Assembly: GCF_023634645.1 (NCBI RefSeq)
Contig: NZ_JAMKMR010000006.1
Location: forward strand, 1 to 64,000
DNA length: 64,000 nt
DNA from: Vibrio sinus
GTDB lineage: Bacteria > Pseudomonadota > Gammaproteobacteria > Enterobacterales > Vibrionaceae
Direction of reading: 5' to 3'
The notes beneath the pieces were generated by a model. That model ran no database searches. It saw only the letters and a list, made by a program, of their open reading frames with translations, and was not told the DNA's origin. A program made the translations under genes and the position numbers. Within the stretch, counting starts at the first letter, position 1. The number at the start of each line of letters is the position of its first letter. Positions 1-9,033 of the stretch are shown piece after piece.

Positions 1-89
1 CCCATCTCGTTGGCAAGCCCTAATTTAAATAAAATCGCAGATTATTTGCCGTTCGATTAATAATAAAGCGAATTAGTGTTTAAATACAC

Positions 90-115
90 AAAAGGAGGCT
101 TAAACGCCTCCTTTT
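90..115 (-). terminator. Rho-independent terminator of clpB
   Basis: A perfect 10-bp stem (90-99 with 106-115, arms AAAAGGAGGC and GCCTCCTTTT) closes a 6-nt loop. Read on the minus strand the second arm ends in a T run. It lies 19 bp beyond the clpB stop codon. Nothing recognisable lies in the 89 bp to its left. Confidence 0.85.
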
Positions 116-133
116 GCTGTTAGTTAATTGAGT

Positions 134-2707
134 TTATTGTCTTGTCGCGATATGACCATCATCAACAACCAATTCGATTTCTTTCTCAGGATCAAGGTTG
201 CCTGCTAGTATTTCTTTCGCTAATGGATTCTCAACGCTCTGCTGAATCGCACGTTTAAGTGGCCTTGCTCCGTATACGGGATCAAATCCAACTTTGGCAA
301 TCAAATCCAGTGCTTCATCAGAAACCGACATGTGATAACCACTTTCTTCCATTCTCTGTGAGAGTCGTTTGAGTTGAATAGAAGCAATAGCCTTAATATT
401 CTCTTGAGCCAGTGGATGGAAAACCACACTTTCATCTACACGATTCAAAAACTCTGGCCTAAAGTGTCGGCCGACAATTTCCATCACCTGAGTCTTCATA
501 CTGTCGTAATCTAACTCCATAAAGTTCTCTTGGATGGTTTCCGAGCCCAAGTTAGAAGTCATTATCACTACTGTGTTTCTAAAGTCGACGGTGCGACCTT
601 GTCCATCAGTTAAGCGACCATCATCTAATACTTGAAGCAAAATATTGAAAACATCCGGATGGGCTTTTTCCACTTCATCAAGCAAAATGACCGAATATGG
701 TTTACGACGAACCGCTTCTGTCAAATAGCCGCCTTCTTCATAGCCAACGTAGCCTGGAGGTGCGCCTACCAATCGTGCAACAGAATGCTTCTCCATAAAC
801 TCCGACATATCGATACGAACCATCGCATCTTCACTGTCAAACATAAAGCTTGCGAGTGTTTTGCATAGCTCCGTTTTACCCACACCTGTTGGGCCTAAGA
901 ATAGGAACGAGCCAATCGGTTTATTTGGATCGGCTAACATGGCTCGGCTACGACGTATCGCATCAGACACTACCTCGACGGCTTCAGCTTGACCGATAAC
1001 TCTATTGTGTAGCACCTCTTCCATGCGAAGCAGCTTTTCTTTTTCCGCTTCTAGCATCTTAGACACCGGAATACCCGTTTGCTTGGAAAGTACTTCTGCA
1101 ATTTCAGCATCGGTCACTTTGTTCTTCAGCAACGTCATTTCCTGCATTTCAGCTTGAGTAGCCAGGTCCAACTGCTTCTCTAGTTCAGGAATACGGCCAT
1201 ACTGCAGCTCAGACATACGGTTTAGGTCACCAGCACGACGAGCAATGTTTAAGTCCATACGCGCGTTTTCAAGTTCAGTCTTAATGTGTTGCGTTCCTGA
1301 TAGCGCGGCTTTCTCGGTATTCCATACCTCTTGCAGCTCAGCAAATTCTCTTTCTTTAGAAGACAACTCTTCGTTGAGAATATTGAGACGTTTGGCGCTT
1401 GCGTCATCTTGTTCATTGGTTAAAGCTTGTTGCTCGATTTTCAATTGAATGATCTTGCGCTCAAGTTTGTCCAGCGACTCTGGTTTAGAGTCAATTTGCA
1501 TGCGAATGCTCGACGCTGCTTCGTCGATTAAATCGATGGCTTTATCCGGTAGCTGTCGGTCTGACACATATCGATGAGACAAGCTCGCCGCAGCTACAAT
1601 AGCTGGGTCCGTTATTTCTACATGGTGATGCAGCTCATAGCGTTCTTTTAATCCACGCAAAATAGCAACCGTGTCTTCAACACTGGGTTCATCTACCAAT
1701 ACTTTCTGAAAGCGACGTTCAAGAGCTGGGTCTTTTTCGATATATTGACGGTATTCATCCAACGTTGTCGCACCCACACAGTGAAGCTCACCACGGGCCA
1801 ACGCAGGCTTTAGCATATTGCCGGCATCCATTGAACCTTCACCTTTACCAGCACCGACCATAGTGTGGATCTCATCGATGAAAAGGATGATGTTGCCTTC
1901 TTCTTTCGACAATTCATTGAGCACGGACTTTAAGCGTTCTTCGAATTCTCCACGATATTTTGCACCTGCAACCAACGCGCCCATGTCTAACGAAAGTACG
2001 CGTCTACCACGTAGACCTTCTGGCACCTCGTTGTTGACGATACGCTGAGCAAGCCCTTCAACGATTGCTGTTTTACCAACACCTGGCTCACCGATGATTA
2101 CTGGGTTGTTCTTGGTACGGCGTTGTAGAACTTGGATGGTACGGCGAATTTCATCATCACGGCCGATCACTGGATCTAGCTTGTCTTGCTCTGCTCGTTC
2201 AGTCAGATCAATGGTGAATTTTTCCAGTGCTTGACGCAAATCTTCTGCATTCGGGTCATTGACCGACTGACCGCCACGCACTTGGTCAATAGCCATGGAG
2301 ACTTTTTCTTCAGTTAAACCTAAATCTTTGAGGAGTTTGCCAAGTGGTCCTTTATCTTGTATTGAAGCAAGCAAAAAAACTTCAGAAGAGATGTAGCTGT
2401 CTTTGCGCTTTTGAGCCACTTTGTCGCACAGATTAAACAACGTACCCATGGCACTTGAAAGCTGCACATCGCCACCAATACCGGTGACTTTCGGTAAGGA
2501 ATCTAGCATCTCAGCCAGTTTAGAACGCAAATGAGTGACGTCCACATCGAGCATGGTCATCAGTGGGCGAATTGGACTGCCATCTTGATCCAAAAGTGCC
2601 ACCATTAAGTGGACAGGTTCGATATATTGATGATCGCGCCCTAGTGCGAGCGACTGGGCATCAGAGATGGCGATTTGGAATTTACTGGTAAACCGATCGA
2701 GTCGCAT
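134..2707 (-). CDS. clpB: ATP-dependent disaggregase chaperone ClpB
   Basis: ClpB is the cytoplasmic hexameric AAA+ disaggregase that, with DnaK/DnaJ/GrpE, threads and rescues aggregated proteins after heat stress. The product is 857 residues, the same as E. coli ClpB. In order it has the Clp N domain (about 1-145), the first AAA+ module with Walker A GEPGVGKT and Walker [10 protein letters not shown], the long charged coiled-coil middle domain (about 400-530), and the second AAA+ module with Walker A GPTGVGKT and the GYVGYEEGG pore loop. The ATG at 2707 has an AGGAG ribosome binding site 6 nt upstream. The order rluD-pgeF-clpB is that of E. coli. Transcription is probably separate from pgeF because a heat-shock promoter sits in the gap. 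Confidence 0.98.
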   Translation of the reverse strand: MRLDRFTSKFQIAISDAQSLALGRDHQYIEPVHLMVALLDQDGSPIRPLMTMLDVDVTHLRSKLAEMLDSLPKVTGIGGDVQLSSAMGTLFNLCDKVAQKRKDSYISSEVFLLASIQDKGPLGKLLKDLGLTEEKVSMAIDQVRGGQSVNDPNAEDLRQALEKFTIDLTERAEQDKLDPVIGRDDEIRRTIQVLQRRTKNNPVIIGEPGVGKTAIVEGLAQRIVNNEVPEGLRGRRVLSLDMGALVAGAKYRGEFEERLKSVLNELSKEEGNIILFIDEIHTMVGAGKGEGSMDAGNMLKPALARGELHCVGATTLDEYRQYIEKDPALERRFQKVLVDEPSVEDTVAILRGLKERYELHHHVEITDPAIVAAASLSHRYVSDRQLPDKAIDLIDEAASSIRMQIDSKPESLDKLERKIIQLKIEQQALTNEQDDASAKRLNILNEELSSKEREFAELQEVWNTEKAALSGTQHIKTELENARMDLNIARRAGDLNRMSELQYGRIPELEKQLDLATQAEMQEMTLLKNKVTDAEIAEVLSKQTGIPVSKMLEAEKEKLLRMEEVLHNRVIGQAEAVEVVSDAIRRSRAMLADPNKPIGSFLFLGPTGVGKTELCKTLASFMFDSEDAMVRIDMSEFMEKHSVARLVGAPPGYVGYEEGGYLTEAVRRKPYSVILLDEVEKAHPDVFNILLQVLDDGRLTDGQGRTVDFRNTVVIMTSNLGSETIQENFMELDYDSMKTQVMEIVGRHFRPEFLNRVDESVVFHPLAQENIKAIASIQLKRLSQRMEESGYHMSVSDEALDLIAKVGFDPVYGARPLKRAIQQSVENPLAKEILAGNLDPEKEIELVVDDGHIATRQ

Positions 2708-2752
2708 TTAACTCTCCTAAACAAAAACTATTTTAACTCATTTATAGGAGGT

Positions 2753-2782
2753 AAAATGGGACCGAGCCAGTTAATTTTCAAG
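2753..2782 (-). promoter_or_regulatory. Sigma-32 (heat-shock) promoter of clpB
   Basis: On the minus strand a perfect CTTGAAA -35 element (2776-2782) is followed, 14 bp later, by TCCCATTTT (2753-2761), close to the sigma-32 consensus CCCCATnT. It lies about 45-75 bp before the clpB start. ClpB is a classical RpoH-dependent gene, so position, sequence and gene agree. Confidence 0.8.
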
Positions 2783-2826
2783 TAATAAATGCGGTGTGGA
2801 TAGGTTATAAATTCGTTACATATCGC

Positions 2827-3561
2827 TCATTTTTTACTATCTATCCAGATAACACTGGCTTGTCGACCGGTCACACCATCTCGTCGATAAGAAAAATACC
2901 TTTGCGAGTCTTGAAAGGTACAGATATCACTGGAATACACCGACTCTACACCGACTGCGTTTAGCCTTTTTGTTGCCAAAAGCGACATGTTTGCCATCCA
3001 CTTCCCTTTTGTACTGGTTTCGACGAAAGCTTCGGAAAAGTCTGAGCTAACGGCCAGAAACTGACGCCGAACGTCATCACCAACTTCAAATGCCTCTGGC
3101 CCGATTGCTGGCCCAATCCATGCCATAATCTCACCGTGCATTTTTGCCACTGCATTTTCCAGTATCCCGCCAACTAATCCTCGCCAACCAGCGTGGACAG
3201 CAGACACCTGACTACCATCGGTATTGGTCAATAGTACGGGTAAACAATCTGCAGTCATGACACAACAAACAATATCACTTTGACTGGTATAGGTTCCATC
3301 AGCATCAAATACGTTATTGGTTGATTGATTTATTTCCAATACGTGGGTGGAATGGGTTTGGTTCAACCATATTGGCGAACAGGGCAGTTCGGCGGCGTTG
3401 ACCAACCAATCTCTATTTTTAGCGACAATATTGGCATCATCGCCAACATGTTGTCCTAAGTTCAACCCTTGGTATGGCGAGTTGGAAAACCCGCCTAATC
3501 GGTTCGTGGACAAAGCTTTAATGTGCTCTGGTGCAGGCCAATTTGGCAAGATCCAGCTCAT
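2827..3561 (-). CDS. pgeF: Peptidoglycan editing factor PgeF (YfiH/LACC1 family)
   Basis: This is a member of the multicopper-polyphenol-oxidase-like YfiH family. In E. coli the protein prevents misincorporation of serine into peptidoglycan precursors; homologues also have purine nucleoside-cleaving activity. Family motifs seen are RLGGFS near the N-terminus, CVMTADCLPVLL, AVHAGWRGL and WIGPAIGPEAFEVG, which carry the conserved Cys and His metal ligands. The frame opens at a TTG at 3564, but the next codon is an ATG at 3561 whose A is shared with the rluD stop codon (TGATG), so I place the start there (244 residues). Translational coupling to rluD is likely. Confidence 0.93.
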   Translation of the reverse strand: MSWILPNWPAPEHIKALSTNRLGGFSNSPYQGLNLGQHVGDDANIVAKNRDWLVNAAELPCSPIWLNQTHSTHVLEINQSTNNVFDADGTYTSQSDIVCCVMTADCLPVLLTNTDGSQVSAVHAGWRGLVGGILENAVAKMHGEIMAWIGPAIGPEAFEVGDDVRRQFLAVSSDFSEAFVETSTKGKWMANMSLLATKRLNAVGVESVYSSDICTFQDSQRYFSYRRDGVTGRQASVIWIDSKK

Positions 3562-4535
3562 CAATAATCTTCCGAATGATTCAATTTAGCGTCCTCACGC
3601 AATGCTTCACTCATGGCCACCATATCCTCTGGTACAGGCGCATGGAATTCGAGAAGCTCGCCAGTTATCGGGTGTTCAAATTTAAGCATCACCGCATGCA
3701 GCGCTTGGCGATCAAACTGACGAATTTTTTCTGCCAGCTCTTCGGTTGCCCCTTTCGGAATTCGAGCGCGACCACCGTAAGCCGTATCACCTAATAATGG
3801 GTGCTGAAGATAAGACATATGAACCCTGATCTGGTGAGTTCGGCCAGTTTCTAAACGTAGACGGATTCTTGTGTGTTCACGGAAATGTTCCGCGACTCGA
3901 TAATGCGTGACCGCAGGTTTGCCCATTGGTGTCACCGCCATCAAGGTGCGTTTTGTTGAATGTCGTCCAATTGGCTGCTCTACTTTACCCCCCGCCGTCA
4001 TGGTGCCGATCGCTATCGCTTCATATTCACGAGTGATGTTTCTCTTTTGCAAAGCACGAACCAAACGTGTTTGCGCAGGGACTGTTTTCGCAACAACCAT
4101 TAGACCCGTCGTATCTTTATCGAGACGATGAACGATACCCGCTCTAGGCACTTCTGCAATATCAGGGTAACGATGAAGCAAAGCATTGAGGACGGTCCCA
4201 TCCGGCGTCCCGGCACCAGGATGGACGACAAAGTCACGCGGTTTGTTGATGACTAAGATATCCTCATCTTCGTAAACCACATCCAATGGAATATCCTGAG
4301 CTTCCCACCTTTCCTCAGATTCAATTTCCGCAAAAACAGTAATGACCTCACCTCCCATTACTTTATAGCGAGGCTTAGTTATCACTTCTCCATCCACGTG
4401 AACTTTTCCTTGTAAAAGCCACTCCTTTATCCGTGAACGGGAAAAATCACTAAATAGCTCAGCAACGGCTTGATCTAATCGTTGCCCTAACTGGCTGTCT
4501 TTTACGGTGTTTGTTAATTCTATCTGTTGGCTCAT
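3561..4535 (-). CDS. rluD: 23S rRNA pseudouridine(1911/1915/1917) synthase RluD
   Basis: RluD makes the three pseudouridines in helix 69 of 23S rRNA, a late step of 50S assembly. An N-terminal S4 RNA-binding domain (about 17-75) precedes the RluA-type catalytic domain. The catalytic motif HRLDKDTTGL puts the active aspartate at residue 139 when the ATG at 4535 is used, the same number as in E. coli. A TTG 15 nt upstream (4550) would add five residues that the family lacks. The C-terminal half contains the conserved GRTHQIRVH motif. It is divergent from bamD, as in E. coli. Confidence 0.95.
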   Translation of the reverse strand: MSQQIELTNTVKDSQLGQRLDQAVAELFSDFSRSRIKEWLLQGKVHVDGEVITKPRYKVMGGEVITVFAEIESEERWEAQDIPLDVVYEDEDILVINKPRDFVVHPGAGTPDGTVLNALLHRYPDIAEVPRAGIVHRLDKDTTGLMVVAKTVPAQTRLVRALQKRNITREYEAIAIGTMTAGGKVEQPIGRHSTKRTLMAVTPMGKPAVTHYRVAEHFREHTRIRLRLETGRTHQIRVHMSYLQHPLLGDTAYGGRARIPKGATEELAEKIRQFDRQALHAVMLKFEHPITGELLEFHAPVPEDMVAMSEALREDAKLNHSEDY

Positions 4536-4671
4536 ATCGAACTTTTTCAAAAACTGTGAGACTAATGCTCAACACTGTGGAAAAATAGGCTAATTCAGCA
4601 TTGTATCTGTTACTGCTATGAAAGTAACGAGAGCTATCGAAATATTTAAATTCAAGGAATCGCCCCAACAC

Positions 4672-5394
4672 ATGAAAAAGCGTTCTCTATTCGGTTTAGT
4701 CACACTGTTAACGTTATTTGGCTGTTCAAGCAGCAAAGAGGTCGTGCCAGACTTGCCGCCTGCCCAACTATACGCTCAAGCGAAGGCCGCTTTGCAAGAG
4801 GGATACTTAACGGGTGCTATTACTAAACTTGAAGCAATGGATTCTCGTTATCCATTCGGCCCCTACTCTGATCAAGTACAACTTGATTTGATTTATGCTT
4901 ACTATCGTAACGATCAGCTGCCATTAGCGCTGGCTTCTATTGACCGTTTCATGCGCTTAAACCCTACTAGTTCGAAGTTAGACTGGGTTCTCTATATGAG
5001 AGGGCTAACTCATATGGCGCAAGATACCAACTTCTTACAAGAAGCATTAGGCATAAACCGGAGCGATAGAGATCCAACACCAGCAGCAGAAGCTTTCGCC
5101 GACTTTAAGAAGCTGTTGGAGCGTTACCCAAATAGTCCATATGCCGCCGATGCAGAAAAGCGCATGTACGCATTAAAGAATCGCCTAGCGGATTATGAGC
5201 TTTCCATCGTTGACTTCTACGTAAAACGCAAAGCGTGGATCGCCGCTATCAATCGCGCCCAAGCACTGCAAAAATCCTACCCAGATACAGACGCAGCTCG
5301 CAAGTCATTGAAGCTCGAACTGGAGGCTTATAAAGTCTTAGGATTGCAAGGTCCAATTGCCAATACGGAGCAGCTTATAAAGCTAAATCCTTAA
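4672..5394 (+). CDS. bamD: Outer membrane assembly lipoprotein BamD
   Basis: BamD is the essential lipoprotein of the BAM complex, which inserts beta-barrel proteins into the outer membrane. The ATG at 4672 gives a 240-residue protein beginning MKKRS, followed by a hydrophobic stretch and a lipobox LFGC with the acylated cysteine at residue 18. Residues about 30-230 form TPR-like helical repeats (for example the segments around YAQAKAAL and YPNSPYAADAEKRM). An upstream in-frame ATG at 4618 would bury the lipoprotein signal 18 residues inside, so it is rejected. AAGGA lies 13 nt before the chosen start. A strong terminator follows. Confidence 0.96.
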   Translation: MKKRSLFGLVTLLTLFGCSSSKEVVPDLPPAQLYAQAKAALQEGYLTGAITKLEAMDSRYPFGPYSDQVQLDLIYAYYRNDQLPLALASIDRFMRLNPTSSKLDWVLYMRGLTHMAQDTNFLQEALGINRSDRDPTPAAEAFADFKKLLERYPNSPYAADAEKRMYALKNRLADYELSIVDFYVKRKAWIAAINRAQALQKSYPDTDAARKSLKLELEAYKVLGLQGPIANTEQLIKLNP

Positions 5395-5412
5395 GCATTG
5401 ACCCCAATAATG

Positions 5413-5449
5413 AAACAAACCCTCAAACGCAATGTTGAGGGTTTGTTTT
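5413..5449 (+). terminator. Rho-independent terminator of bamD
   Basis: A 14-bp perfect stem (5413-5426 with 5435-5448) with an 8-nt loop ends in a T-rich arm, 18 bp after the bamD stop codon. Confidence 0.88.
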
Positions 5450-5664
5450 ATGGAAGGTAATAAAGAATAAGAAAAGCGTGTGGAATCAGCCTGTTGGTTG
5501 GTGTTTTTCAGACCGCACATCTCTCCCCAAAATAAACCAATTCTAGCGTATAACCTGTCCCCAATGTAACGCTTTCACAGAGAAGTACAAGCAATTTGTG
5601 TTCATAAACAAAAGACTATCTGCAAAAGATCACGTTTAATTCTCTCTAGAACTTTTTGCACACA

Positions 5665-5686
5665 AATATTGATATAGATCACATTT
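5665..5686 (+). promoter_or_regulatory. CRP (cAMP receptor protein) binding site
   Basis: This 22-bp site matches the CRP consensus AAATGTGATCTAGATCACATTT at 18 positions. The right half GATCACATTT is perfect; the left half reads AATATTGAT. The centre (5675.5) is about 41 bp upstream of the predicted transcription start, the spacing of class II CRP-activated promoters. Confidence 0.7.
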
Positions 5687-5703
5687 TTTTATTATTAGTG
5701 CGG

Positions 5704-5709
5704 TACTCT
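5704..5709 (+). promoter_or_regulatory. Putative -10 element of raiA
   Basis: TACTCT at 5704-5709 would start transcription near 5716. No good -35 hexamer is present, and the CRP site occupies that region, so an activator-dependent promoter is inferred. Confidence 0.45.
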
Positions 5710-5747
5710 GAAGTTAACCCACAAGGGTAGCTACAGAGGAAAAATCT

Positions 5748-6071
5748 ATGAAAGTTACAATTACAGGCAAAAATATTGACATCACCTCTGCAATCCGTGC
5801 GCATATTGAAAACAAATTTAAGAAGCTAGAAAAGTGGCAAGTTGATATCATTTCTTGCCAAGCGGTATTTAGTGAAGAGCCCAATAAACAAAAAAAATTT
5901 GAAGCCGTAATTAAGGTGCCTAAAGGCCAGTTAGTTGCCTCCTCCATGCATGAAGATTTATACGCTGCGATCAACGACGTTGAACACAAACTCGAAAGAC
6001 AAATGAACAAGCTACGTCATAAACCCGCGGCTCGTAGAACAGAAAAGGTTGAAGTTGAAGAAACCGAATAG
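5748..6071 (+). CDS. raiA: Ribosome-associated inhibitor RaiA (YfiA, short HPF family)
   Basis: RaiA binds the 30S decoding channel in stationary phase or cold and blocks translation; it keeps 70S monosomes from forming 100S dimers. The product has 107 residues against 113 in E. coli, with the beta-alpha-beta-beta-beta-alpha fold signature MKVTITGKNIDIT at the start, a conserved DLYAAINDVEHKLERQ helix, and a charged C-terminal tail (RTEKVEVEETE). The tail, longer than in short HPF, is what separates RaiA from HPF. AGAGGA lies 8 nt before the ATG. The CRP site upstream suggests control by carbon state. The position next to pheA matches E. coli. Confidence 0.93.
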   Translation: MKVTITGKNIDITSAIRAHIENKFKKLEKWQVDIISCQAVFSEEPNKQKKFEAVIKVPKGQLVASSMHEDLYAAINDVEHKLERQMNKLRHKPAARRTEKVEVEETE

Positions 6072-6089
6072 ATAACCAATGGCCTATTG

Positions 6090-6116
6090 ATAGCGCCGCA
6101 AGGCGCTATTTTTTTA
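6090..6116 (+). terminator. Rho-independent terminator of raiA
   Basis: An 8-bp stem (6090-6097 with 6102-6109, ATAGCGCC and GGCGCTAT) with a GCAA tetraloop is followed by seven T residues. Confidence 0.9.
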
Positions 6117-6197
6117 TCGACACTATCGCAATAAGTCTTGACGCTGTTAGCCTGCTTGCTTATTGTGTCTGAGTGTTGAATTACTCACAACGACTTT

Positions 6198-6245
6198 ATG
6201 CTATTTTCTCCTCTGTTCTTTTTTGACTTATTTTTTCCACATTAG
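6198..6245 (+). CDS. pheL: pheA leader peptide PheL
   Basis: A 15-codon ORF encodes MLFSPLFFFDLFFPH, with six phenylalanines, directly ahead of an attenuator and pheA. E. coli PheL (15 residues, Phe-rich) has the same design but a different sequence. Ribosome stalling on the Phe codons when Phe-tRNA is scarce would free the antiterminator. It is too short for usual gene calling. The Phe enrichment and exact position make the call strong. Confidence 0.9.
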   Translation: MLFSPLFFFDLFFPH

Positions 6246-6249
6246 CTCT

Positions 6250-6313
6250 GGAGGCTAAGTAGTTTGCGTAAATAAGCAAAACGAACAGAAAGCCTCCCAC
6301 TGGGAGGTTTTTT
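6250..6313 (+). promoter_or_regulatory. pheA transcription attenuator
   Basis: The terminator hairpin CCTCCC-ACT-GGGAGG (6293-6307, extendable by weak pairs to 6290-6310) is followed by a run of T. An upstream segment GGAGGCT (6250-6256), just after the leader peptide stop codon, is perfectly complementary to AGCCTCC (6291-6297) and would form the competing antiterminator. pheA begins only about 16 nt beyond the T run. Confidence 0.87.
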
Positions 6314-6328
6314 ATTAAGGACACTTTC

Positions 6329-7504
6329 ATGACTGACAAACAATATTCGCTCGAAGAAATTCGCCTACGCTTGAATGAACTCGATGATCAAATGCTTTCT
6401 CTATTATCGGAGAGACGAAAGTTGAGTATTGATGTAGCCAAAAGTAAAGTGCAAACGTCTAAACCTGTGCGCGATGCGAACAGAGAGCAGCAGCTGCTCG
6501 TTAAGCTAATTAATAATGGCAAAGAGAAATACGATCTCGATGCTCAGTATATTACCAAGCTCTTTCACACCATTATTGAAGACTCGGTACTCCTTCAGCA
6601 GTCATATTTGCAGAAATTAGCCAACCCAGAAAGCCAAAAGCCGTTAGCCAGAGTTGCCTTTTTAGGGTCAAGAGGCTCCTACTCACATCTTGCTAGCCGA
6701 GAGTATTTCAGCCGCAAACACACAGAGCTGATCGAACTAAATTGCGAACAATTTAAAGAAGTCACCTCAACCGTAGAATCAGGTCATGCAGACTATGGTG
6801 TGTTACCCATCGAAAATACCAGCTCGGGTTCAATCAACGAAGTGTATGACCTATTGCAACACACGACTTTATACATCGTTGGTGAGCTGACTCTACCTAT
6901 AGAACATTGCTTGGTGGCCACCTCCGATATCCAGCTTGAAAACATTAAGACGCTCTACTCTCACCCACAGCCGCATCAACAATGTAGTGAGTTTCTCAAT
7001 CGCTTAAAGGGAGTGAAACTGGAAATCTGCGCAAGCACTGCCGATGCGATGAAAAAAGTCAAAGAGCTCAATCGCAGCGACATCGCCGCCATTGGCAATG
7101 CGTCAAGCGGTAAGCTTTACGGGTTGCAATCGATTCAGAGCAATATTGCCAACCAAACCGAAAATCATACTCGATTTATTGTCGTCGCTCGTAAACCGGT
7201 CGAGGTTTCAACGCAAATACCTGCAAAAACCACTTTGATCATGTCCACCGCGCAAGACGCAGGCTCACTTGTGCAAACTTTGCTTGTTTTGCAAAAATAC
7301 GGCATCAACATGACCAAACTTGAATCAAGACCGATCATGGGAAATCCTTGGGAAGAAATGTTTTATGTGGATTTGCAGTCTCATTTAGCCTCGAGTGATA
7401 TGCAGCAAGCCATCACAGAGCTCACTAAAATCACCAAGTTCCTTAAGGTATTAGGCTGTTACCCTATTGAGAACATTTCCCATACCCAAGTGAAAATCGA
7501 TTAA
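6329..7504 (+). CDS. pheA: Bifunctional chorismate mutase / prephenate dehydratase (P-protein)
   Basis: This enzyme converts chorismate to prephenate and then to phenylpyruvate, the committed branch to phenylalanine. It has 391 residues (E. coli 386). Domains are an AroQ-type chorismate mutase (about 1-95, with the LDDQMLSLLSERRKLS helix), prephenate dehydratase (about 108-285, with FLGSRGSYSH and LPIENTSSGSI), and a C-terminal ACT domain (about 300-385). The ACT domain keeps GSLV and ESRP, the motifs that bind phenylalanine, so feedback inhibition is expected. Transcription is controlled by the attenuator immediately upstream. Confidence 0.97.
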   Translation: MTDKQYSLEEIRLRLNELDDQMLSLLSERRKLSIDVAKSKVQTSKPVRDANREQQLLVKLINNGKEKYDLDAQYITKLFHTIIEDSVLLQQSYLQKLANPESQKPLARVAFLGSRGSYSHLASREYFSRKHTELIELNCEQFKEVTSTVESGHADYGVLPIENTSSGSINEVYDLLQHTTLYIVGELTLPIEHCLVATSDIQLENIKTLYSHPQPHQQCSEFLNRLKGVKLEICASTADAMKKVKELNRSDIAAIGNASSGKLYGLQSIQSNIANQTENHTRFIVVARKPVEVSTQIPAKTTLIMSTAQDAGSLVQTLLVLQKYGINMTKLESRPIMGNPWEEMFYVDLQSHLASSDMQQAITELTKITKFLKVLGCYPIENISHTQVKID

Positions 7505-7522
7505 GAATAGAATAAGAAACAT

Positions 7523-8050
7523 ATGAAAACGGTTATTATCACCTCTTTGAATCCAGCAAAAATCAATGCAGTTAAAAGTGCCTTTGCGGACGTTTTTCCA
7601 AACCAAGCGTTTCGCTTTGAAGGAGTAAAAGTCGCCAGTGGCGTGGCCGACCAGCCAATGACAGATAAAGAAACTCACCAAGGTGCGTTAAATCGAATTC
7701 GCAATGCGAAACAACTAACAGCAGAAGCAGATTATTACGTTGGTCTAGAAGCGGGAATTGAAAACAACGTGACGTTTGCTTGGATGGTGATTGAATCAGA
7801 CTCAGTACGTGGTGAGTCCCGCTCGGCAAGTTTAATGTTGCCACCATTGGTATTAGGGAAGCTCAAAAGAGCCAACGAGCTGGGCGATGTGATGGATGAA
7901 GTATTTGGTACGGAAAACATTAAACAAAAAGGTGGTGCAATCAGCCTGCTGACTCAAAACCAATTGACTCGTAGCTCTGTATACCATCAAGCGTTAGTCT
8001 TGGCACTGATTCCATTTTCCAATCCAGAACATTTCCCTGCCAACTTATAG
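7523..8050 (+). CDS. yjjX: Inosine/xanthosine triphosphatase YjjX
   Basis: YjjX hydrolyses the non-canonical nucleotides ITP and XTP and so keeps deaminated purines out of nucleic acids. The 175-residue product (E. coli 170) starts with the NTPase signature TSLNPAKINAVKSAF and has the VGLEAGIE and RGESRSASLMLPP segments typical of the family. It is 18 bp downstream of pheA, so it could be read through from it. A 13-bp terminator follows. Confidence 0.9.
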   Translation: MKTVIITSLNPAKINAVKSAFADVFPNQAFRFEGVKVASGVADQPMTDKETHQGALNRIRNAKQLTAEADYYVGLEAGIENNVTFAWMVIESDSVRGESRSASLMLPPLVLGKLKRANELGDVMDEVFGTENIKQKGGAISLLTQNQLTRSSVYHQALVLALIPFSNPEHFPANL

Positions 8051-8062
8051 CTCTAGTTCAAA

Positions 8063-8095
8063 CTAAAATGCCAGCAACAAACGCTGGCATTTTAG
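8063..8095. terminator. Bidirectional terminator between yjjX and trpR
   Basis: A perfect 13-bp stem (8063-8075 with 8083-8095, CTAAAATGCCAGC and GCTGGCATTTTAG) with a 7-nt loop lies between convergent yjjX and trpR. Both arms end in A/T runs, so it can serve both strands. Confidence 0.8.
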
Positions 8096-8125
8096 ATGAT
8101 GGAACCATTTTCTATCACCAGCTTT

Positions 8126-8425
8126 TTATTGCGGCTTCAACAAAAGCTCAGCTATCTGACATTTTTCTTGCTCTGACTTTGCTTTCAGTTCATTTGAACC
8201 ACGGGTAATCGTCGCAATGCCGACACCAAGCTCTTGGCTCATTTGCCGCTGTGACAACTCCCCTTTTAACAGCTCACTTAAAATATTGGCTCGAGTGACC
8301 AAAGCATCTCTTTCATCAGGCGTGAGCATCGTCCCTAATAGCAGCTCATGTTGACCGGTTTCTATCGCTCTATTGATAAGCTGTATGAACTGATCCCAAT
8401 CATTGTACTCAGGGCTAAATGGCAT
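8126..8425 (-). CDS. trpR: Trp operon repressor TrpR
   Basis: TrpR is the tryptophan-activated dimeric repressor of the trp biosynthetic genes. The product is 99 residues (E. coli 108). The core contains LLGTMLTPDERDALVTRANIL and the helix-turn-helix QRQMSQELGVGIATITRGSNELK, with the conserved GVGIATITRGSN reading helix. The trpR-yjjX arrangement is as in E. coli, but slt, normally adjacent, is displaced about 1.25 kb by two extra genes. TATACAAT at about 8468-8475 on the minus strand could be the -10 element. Confidence 0.95.
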   Translation of the reverse strand: MPFSPEYNDWDQFIQLINRAIETGQHELLLGTMLTPDERDALVTRANILSELLKGELSQRQMSQELGVGIATITRGSNELKAKSEQEKCQIAELLLKPQ

Positions 8426-8619
8426 GATTTATAAACTAACCTAGCGAGTGTGTTATGGATGCCTATTGTATACCAAATAGTGGTAACAGGTATATGTGAG
8501 CGGTTTAAGGTAATATAATAAAAGGACAGGCTTAATAATGTATTCCGTTAGTGTCTATTTCTCACCGCCAATCGAGTGTGAAAGTAATCAAAATTACCCC
8601 AGAACAAATAAGTACCGTC

Positions 8620-9033
8620 ATGCTATCTATTTCAAACAATGTAACTATCGCTGATTGCGAGATTGAACTTAACGCGATTCGATCAGCGGGTAACGGCGGT
8701 CAAAACGTCAATAAACTAGCAACTGCCATACACCTTCGTTTTAACATCAAGAGCTCATCTTTACCAGCAAGCTACAAAGAAAAACTTCTTAAGCTTTCTG
8801 ATAGCCGAATCTCCTCAGAAGGCATCATTGTTATCAAATCCCAACGATTCAGAACTCAGTTACAAAACAAAGAGGCAGCTTTAAAACGATTAAAAGATCT
8901 TATTCTATCCGCTGTAGTAGTACAGAAATATCGAAAGGCAACGAAACCAACTAAAGCCTCACAACGTCGACGAGTAGATAGCAAAACAAAGCGTGGTACG
9001 ACTAAAACACTAAGAAGAAAGGTCACTATCTAA
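8620..9033 (+). CDS. arfB: Peptidyl-tRNA hydrolase ArfB-like ribosome rescue factor
   Basis: ArfB (YaeJ, homologue of mitochondrial ICT1) enters ribosomes stalled at an mRNA end and hydrolyses the peptidyl-tRNA. The catalytic GGQ motif is present in RSAGNGGQNVNK, followed by the family segment AIHLRFNIKSSSLPASYKEKLL and by the basic C-terminal tail (KATKPTKASQRRR) that fills the empty mRNA channel. The frame opens at a GTG at 8551, but the ATG at 8620 gives 137 residues (E. coli 140) and the expected N-terminus, so that start is used. No strong ribosome binding site is visible. Family assignment is firm; the location between trpR and slt is unusual. Confidence 0.85.
   Translation: MLSISNNVTIADCEIELNAIRSAGNGGQNVNKLATAIHLRFNIKSSSLPASYKEKLLKLSDSRISSEGIIVIKSQRFRTQLQNKEAALKRLKDLILSAVVVQKYRKATKPTKASQRRRVDSKTKRGTTKTLRRKVTI

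Larger units (their letters stand above)
5450..5747 (+). promoter_or_regulatory. raiA upstream region
   Basis: This is gene-free sequence between the bamD terminator and raiA. The only structure I can support is the CRP site and promoter at its right end (separate entries). No RBS-preceded small ORF and no RNA-like hairpin array was seen in 5450-5660. Confidence 0.5.

Noticed and set aside
8426..8480. TrpR autoregulatory operator before trpR (CTAACCTAG-like element)
   Set aside because: The half-site spacing does not match the known TrpR operator, so it is not called.
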